Shown here: positions 15,192 to 17,929 of the stretch, one piece after another
Layout of the letters: the number at the start of each line of letters is the position of its first letter
Position numbering within the stretch: the stretch's first letter is position 1
Origin: Clostridiaceae bacterium
Lineage (GTDB): Bacteria > Bacillota_A > Clostridia > Clostridiales > Clostridiaceae
Direction of reading: 5' to 3'
Length of the DNA: 17,929 bases
Assembly (NCBI GenBank): GCA_029256485.1
Contig: JAQSXU010000068.1
Location: 1 to 17,929 of the forward strand
The notes under the pieces: generated by a model
Told to the model about the DNA's origin: nothing
Database searches by the model: none
What the model saw: only the letters and a program-made list of their open reading frames with translations
Made by a program: the position numbers and the translations under genes

Positions 15192-15742
15192 AATTAATAA
15201 AAAAATTAATTTTAATTATATTTGTAATTATTGTAGCAATGAATTCAAAAAATATATTAAAACATTTTTATCCTTATAAATATAAACAGGATATATTAAC
15301 ATATTCAAAAAAATATAATGTAGATCCATATTTGATAGTGGCTATTATTAAAGCAGAAAGTAATTTTAACGAAAATGCCACTTCTGCAAAAAATGCTCAT
15401 GGATTAATGCAGATAACTTCGGAAACGGCGCTGTGGGCTTCGGAAAAGATGAAAATAGAAAACTATAATGATGATATGTTATATGAACCTAAATTTAATA
15501 TAAATATGGGGAGCTGGTATGTGTCTGATCTTACAAAAGAGTTTAATGGCGACATTGACTTAATTTTGGCAGCTTACAATGGTGGCAGGGGAAATGTACA
15601 AAAATGGTTAAACAGCCAAAACCACTCTTCGGATGGAAAAACTCTTGAATATATACCGTTTAAAGAAACAGATAAATATGTTAAAAAAGTTAAAGTTAAT
15701 TATAACATTTATAAATATCTTTATGACAGCGAAAGTAAATAA
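15188..15742 (+). CDS. Membrane-anchored lytic transglycosylase (SLT domain)
   Basis: A 184-residue protein. Residues 4-18 form a single N-terminal membrane anchor, and the rest is an SLT-type lysozyme-fold domain. Catalytic Glu57 is in AIIKAESNFN; the family blocks AHGLMQIT (69-76) and LAAYNGGRGNVQKW (about 129-142) follow. Such enzymes cleave the MurNAc-GlcNAc bond of peptidoglycan to 1,6-anhydro products, outside the membrane. Small single-domain forms of this size follow coaE in many clostridia and could serve growth, division or spore engulfment; the sequence does not say which. An in-frame TAA at 15182 rules out a longer N-terminus, so ATG 15188 is the first possible start, yet its own ribosome binding site is too close. 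No terminator is apparent in the short stretch before the tRNA promoter. Confidence 0.9.
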   Translation: MKLIKKLILIIFVIIVAMNSKNILKHFYPYKYKQDILTYSKKYNVDPYLIVAIIKAESNFNENATSAKNAHGLMQITSETALWASEKMKIENYNDDMLYEPKFNINMGSWYVSDLTKEFNGDIDLILAAYNGGRGNVQKWLNSQNHSSDGKTLEYIPFKETDKYVKKVKVNYNIYKYLYDSESK

Positions 15743-15770
15743 TTGGATTAACAGCAGATGAATTAATTTA

Positions 15771-15798
15771 TTGACATTAATTTATTACGTAGTATAAT
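15771..15798 (+). promoter_or_regulatory. Sigma-A promoter of the tRNA-Leu gene
   Basis: Consensus TTGACA (15771-15776), a 16-base spacer and consensus TATAAT (15793-15798), ending 16 bases before the tRNA. Expected transcription start near 15805. The best promoter match in the window, as expected for a stable RNA. Confidence 0.85.
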
Positions 15799-15814
15799 AT
15801 ATTTGTAATGTTTA

Positions 15815-15899
15815 GCAGGAGTGGCGGAATCGGCAGACGCATGCGTTTAAGGGGCGCACGCCGAGAGGCATACGGGTTCAAGTCCCGTCTTCTGCACCA
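15815..15899 (+). tRNA. tRNA-Leu, anticodon AAG
   Basis: An 85-base class II tRNA with encoded CCA. Acceptor GCAGGAG (15815-15821) pairs with CTTCTGC (15889-15895), with one G-T pair; discriminator is A15896, as leucine tRNAs require. The D stem is GCG/CGC. The anticodon stem TGCGT/GCGCA (15842-15846, 15854-15858) encloses TTAAGGG, giving anticodon AAG at 15849-15851 and G37. A long variable arm (GCC-GAGA-GGC) and T arm ACGGG-TTCAAGT-CCCGT follow. It should read CUU and, if A34 is deaminated to inosine, further CUN codons. A34 is unusual in bacteria outside tRNA-Arg(ACG). It stands alone with its own promoter and terminator. Confidence 0.95.
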
Positions 15900-15909
15900 A
15901 TTTGTTTAT

Positions 15910-15936
15910 AAAACAGGCTTTTTTAGCCTGTTTTTT
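15910..15936 (+). terminator. Terminator of the tRNA-Leu gene
   Basis: A 10-bp stem, AAACAGGCT (15911-15919) with AGCCTGTTT (15925-15933) plus one outer A-T pair, around a five-T loop, followed by Ts to 15936. It lies 10 bases after the CCA end. Confidence 0.88.
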
Positions 15937-16011
15937 CTTATCATTTTTGTGGCAAATTAAAACATCCTTCATAACATAAAAGTAGAGTTAGAAATTTGGA
16001 GGATTAAATTT

Positions 16012-16335
16012 ATGGAATTTAATTTTTACAATAATGATGAAATGTTTGAGGAAGTACCTGCATTGGTAAATCAGGAGGATTTTTACGACACTATGCCGCT
16101 GCCTGAATATGATTATGATTTTTATACAAGGCAGGAGAATCCAAACTTGTATCAGCAAAATCCCAATCAGCAGAATCCTAACTATTATTTAAACCAAACA
16201 GATAGAATCCTAAGAAGGATTGAAAGATACAATCCTGTGGTTTTCAGAACGCTTTCTTCCTATGGAGTCCCAGAAAGAGTTGCTAGAAACTATGTTAGAA
16301 GAATCATTTCACTTACATTAAGATATTACAGATAG
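16012..16335 (+). CDS. Unrecognised small Tyr/Arg-rich, lysine-free protein
   Basis: A 107-residue protein I do not recognise. It is bipartite. Residues 1-41 are acidic and aromatic (DEMFEEVP, PEYDYDFY). Residues 42-62 are an Asn/Gln/Pro/Tyr stretch with near-repeats (QQNPNQQNPNYY). Residues 63-107 are strongly basic, with a probable helix carrying RILRRIERY, then GVPERVARNYVRRIISLTLRYYR. It has 12 Arg and 13 Tyr but no Lys, Cys, His or Trp and one Gly, striking in an AT-rich genome where Lys normally exceeds Arg. There is no signal peptide or membrane segment. GGAGG at 15998-16002 is nine bases before ATG, so it is very likely a real gene. CATAACATA at 15970-15978 resembles a sporulation sigma-K -10 (CATAnnnTA), but no -35 is evident; a spore-coat-like role is only a guess. 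Terminators lie on both sides. Confidence 0.8.
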   Translation: MEFNFYNNDEMFEEVPALVNQEDFYDTMPLPEYDYDFYTRQENPNLYQQNPNQQNPNYYLNQTDRILRRIERYNPVVFRTLSSYGVPERVARNYVRRIISLTLRYYR

Positions 16336-16354
16336 TAAATTTTTAGCAAATTTA

Positions 16355-16383
16355 AAAAGCGCAGTTTAAATAACTGCACTTTT
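16355..16383. terminator. Bidirectional terminator between the small gene and pepA
   Basis: Stem of GCAGTT (16361-16366) with AACTGC (16372-16377), a C-A mismatch, then AAAAG/CTTTT pairs (16355-16359 with 16379-16383), five-base loop. T-runs follow on both strands; the minus-strand run is the longer, so pepA is probably the main user. Confidence 0.75.
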
Positions 16384-16393
16384 ACAATGTTTA

Positions 16394-17788
16394 TTATTTT
16401 AGTAAATATTCTATAATTGTTCTAATGGTAATGCCATTGGCACCAATGTCATAACCTTCCACAGGCTTTGAGTATGATGAGCACCCAGCTATATCAAGAT
16501 GGGTAAATTCAACTCCATCAGAAAAACTTTCAAGGAACATGCCAGCAATAACGGCTCCGGCATTAGTACCTGTATTCTTTAAGTCGGCTTTATCAGTTTT
16601 TAGCTGTTCAAAGTATTCACTATTATTAGGAAGTCTCCAGAAGTTTTCCCCAACACCATTTCCTGCTTTTATTATTGAAGAACTGAGGTTGTCTGAATTA
16701 CTAAAAAGTCCTACATTAATGCCGCCAAGAAAATTTGCACAGGAGCCCGTTAATGTAGCTATATCAATAATTTTAGTTGCACCTAATTCTTTAGCATATG
16801 TTATAGCATCGCATAAAATAAGTCTTCCCTCCGCATCCGTAGATATGACTTCTACGGTTTTACCACTATAGGTTGTAATTACATCTCCGGGTCTGTAAGA
16901 ATTTCCAGATGGCATATTTTCCACCACAGGAATCAATGCAATTATGTTTTTCTTTGGTCTAATCCTGCCTACTGCCTTCATTGTACCAAGTACATAAGAG
17001 GCACCAGCCATATCACCTACCATAGATTCCATACCTTTAGAAGGCTTTAATGATATTCCACCGCTGTCAAAGGTTACTCCTTTTCCAATAAGAGAAACAA
17101 TCTCTTTATTGTCTGGATCTCCAAAGTACTGAAGCACTATGAGCCTAGGATTATGTGAACTTCCGCTGCACACTGCTAAAATTGAGTTCATTCCCATTTG
17201 CTTAAGTCTATATTTATCTATTATATCTATATCCAGCTTTTCATCATTAGAAATATTTTCGGCTTGTTGAGTCAGATATTTTGGTGTGACAACATTAGAA
17301 GGCATATTTACCAGTTGTCTTGAAAAGTTTATGCAGTTTCCCACAATAACGCCTTTGTTGATGGATTCTTTATATTTTGATATTACGTTGATATTCTGTA
17401 ATTTTATTTTCTCCTGTTCCTTTTTTATTCCTCCATATTTATAACGGGAAATTTGGATAGATTGACCCAATATGTAACCAAAATCCTCTGGAAGATTATC
17501 AAGAATATCTAGATCATCAATTGTATTTTTAATGGTTCCTATAGCAGTACCTAAAGCCTTAAATAATTTTATTTTACTAAATTCCTCAGTAGTACCAAGT
17601 CCAACAACGAACAATTTCTTGTAAGTGCACATACCTAGAGTATTTATGGTTTCAAGTTCCTTAAATTCACCTTTGTTAGTTGAAAATTTCATAACTTCAG
17701 AAATTTCTTTTGAATAATCTAAGTCAAAATTATTGAACTTAAACACAAGAATATTTGAGTATAGCTTATTATCATTTATTCCTATCAT
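16394..17788 (-). CDS. pepA: Leucyl aminopeptidase (M17 family)
   Basis: A 464-residue dizinc or manganese aminopeptidase that trims N-terminal residues from peptides in the cytoplasm, usually as a hexamer. The C-terminal catalytic domain carries the ligands and catalytic residues: Lys236 and Asp241 in GKGVTFDSGG, Lys248, Asp259 in VGDMAGAS, and Asp318, Glu320 and Arg322 in STDAEGRL. The usual NTDAEGRL has Ser in place of Asn here, the only deviation in the signature. The N-terminal domain (1-160) is divergent, as is normal. The frame extends 22 codons upstream to 17854, but AGGGGG ending at 17796 is seven bases before ATG 17788, which is therefore the start. It is a single gene, convergent with the small unrecognised gene. 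Confidence 0.94.
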   Translation of the reverse strand: MIGINDNKLYSNILVFKFNNFDLDYSKEISEVMKFSTNKGEFKELETINTLGMCTYKKLFVVGLGTTEEFSKIKLFKALGTAIGTIKNTIDDLDILDNLPEDFGYILGQSIQISRYKYGGIKKEQEKIKLQNINVISKYKESINKGVIVGNCINFSRQLVNMPSNVVTPKYLTQQAENISNDEKLDIDIIDKYRLKQMGMNSILAVCSGSSHNPRLIVLQYFGDPDNKEIVSLIGKGVTFDSGGISLKPSKGMESMVGDMAGASYVLGTMKAVGRIRPKKNIIALIPVVENMPSGNSYRPGDVITTYSGKTVEVISTDAEGRLILCDAITYAKELGATKIIDIATLTGSCANFLGGINVGLFSNSDNLSSSIIKAGNGVGENFWRLPNNSEYFEQLKTDKADLKNTGTNAGAVIAGMFLESFSDGVEFTHLDIAGCSSYSKPVEGYDIGANGITIRTIIEYLLK

Positions 17789-17817
17789 AACTATTCCCCC
17801 TAAAGTATTATGAGTAT

Positions 17818-17826
17818 ATAATAGCA
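17818..17826 (-). promoter_or_regulatory. Candidate extended -10 promoter of pepA
   Basis: Minus strand TGCTATTAT (17826-17818) fits an extended -10 (TGnTATAAT with one mismatch). No good -35 is seen. The start would be near 17811, about 23 bases before the pepA ATG. The remaining sequence to the window edge (17856-17929) shows no gene. Confidence 0.35.
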
Positions 17827-17929
17827 TATTTTTATGAAAAAGTTTACTATACAATACTTTGCAAAAAACATATTACATTCTGCTCTCACAAAAATAGTTG
17901 AAAATTCTATATTTTCCTCGGTACAATGT

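Noticed and set aside
15815..16011. tRNA 3' end as a phage or island attachment site
   Set aside because: No integrase, no second copy of the tRNA end in the window, and an intact tRNA terminator follows directly.
16539..16871. 110-codon plus-strand frame inside pepA
   Set aside because: Antisense to the conserved metal-binding domain of pepA, with no start signal.
17789..17854. Longer N-terminus for pepA starting at 17854
   Set aside because: It would translate the candidate promoter and the ribosome binding site; AGGGGG marks ATG 17788 instead.
1..17929. Defence, CRISPR, toxin-antitoxin, secondary-metabolite or mobile-element system
   Set aside because: Both strands were considered; every sizeable reading frame is either an identified housekeeping-type gene or its shadow, and no repeat array or recombinase is present.

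Overview
The window is AT-rich DNA with dense genes and strong AGGAGG-type ribosome binding sites. Protein styles and gene order (polA-coaE-lytic transglycosylase) point to a low-GC Gram-positive anaerobe, most likely Clostridium or a close relative; this assignment is inference from the sequence. There is no integrase, transposase, CRISPR array or rRNA, and the region reads as core chromosome.

Layout. (1) 29-4801, plus strand: MATE exporter, GH13 alpha-glucosidase, a glutaredoxin-like CPDC protein with its own promoter, a YbaK-type tRNA deacylase and a LarE-type sulfur transferase, ended by a long bidirectional terminator. (2) 4853-6155, minus strand: a ccdA-tlpA thiol redox operon. Its sigma-A-type promoter is followed at once by a perfect 27-bp palindrome, a probable operator. 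(3) 6424-9497, plus strand: gnd-zwf-cyclase-family hydrolase. This encodes the oxidative pentose phosphate branch without a recognisable 6-phosphogluconolactonase; the third gene is a metal hydrolase sitting where a lactonase would be expected. (4) 9668-10585: glsA glutaminase with its own promoter and terminator. (5) 10724-15742: aroC-polA-coaE-lytic transglycosylase, tightly packed, with translational coupling at aroC/polA and possibly through a 12-codon leader before the transglycosylase. (6) 15771-15936: a tRNA-Leu with anticodon AAG, with clear promoter and terminator. (7) 16012-16335: an unrecognised small protein with no lysine and many Tyr and Arg residues. (8) 16394-17788, minus strand: leucyl aminopeptidase.

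Themes. Region 2 exports reducing power to extracytoplasmic thiols, while the gnd/zwf operon makes reduced nicotinamide cofactor; both are read from the same 268-bp intergenic region, which also carries a tandem 16-bp repeat. Several starts needed correction from the longest reading frame (ccdA TTG, tlpA, cyclase, polA, pepA), and zwf has an unusual overlapping ATG/GTG start arrangement. No wholly new multi-gene system was evident. The best leads are the possible lactonase replacement, the ccdA operator, the lysine-free protein, the zwf start arrangement and the A34 leucine tRNA.
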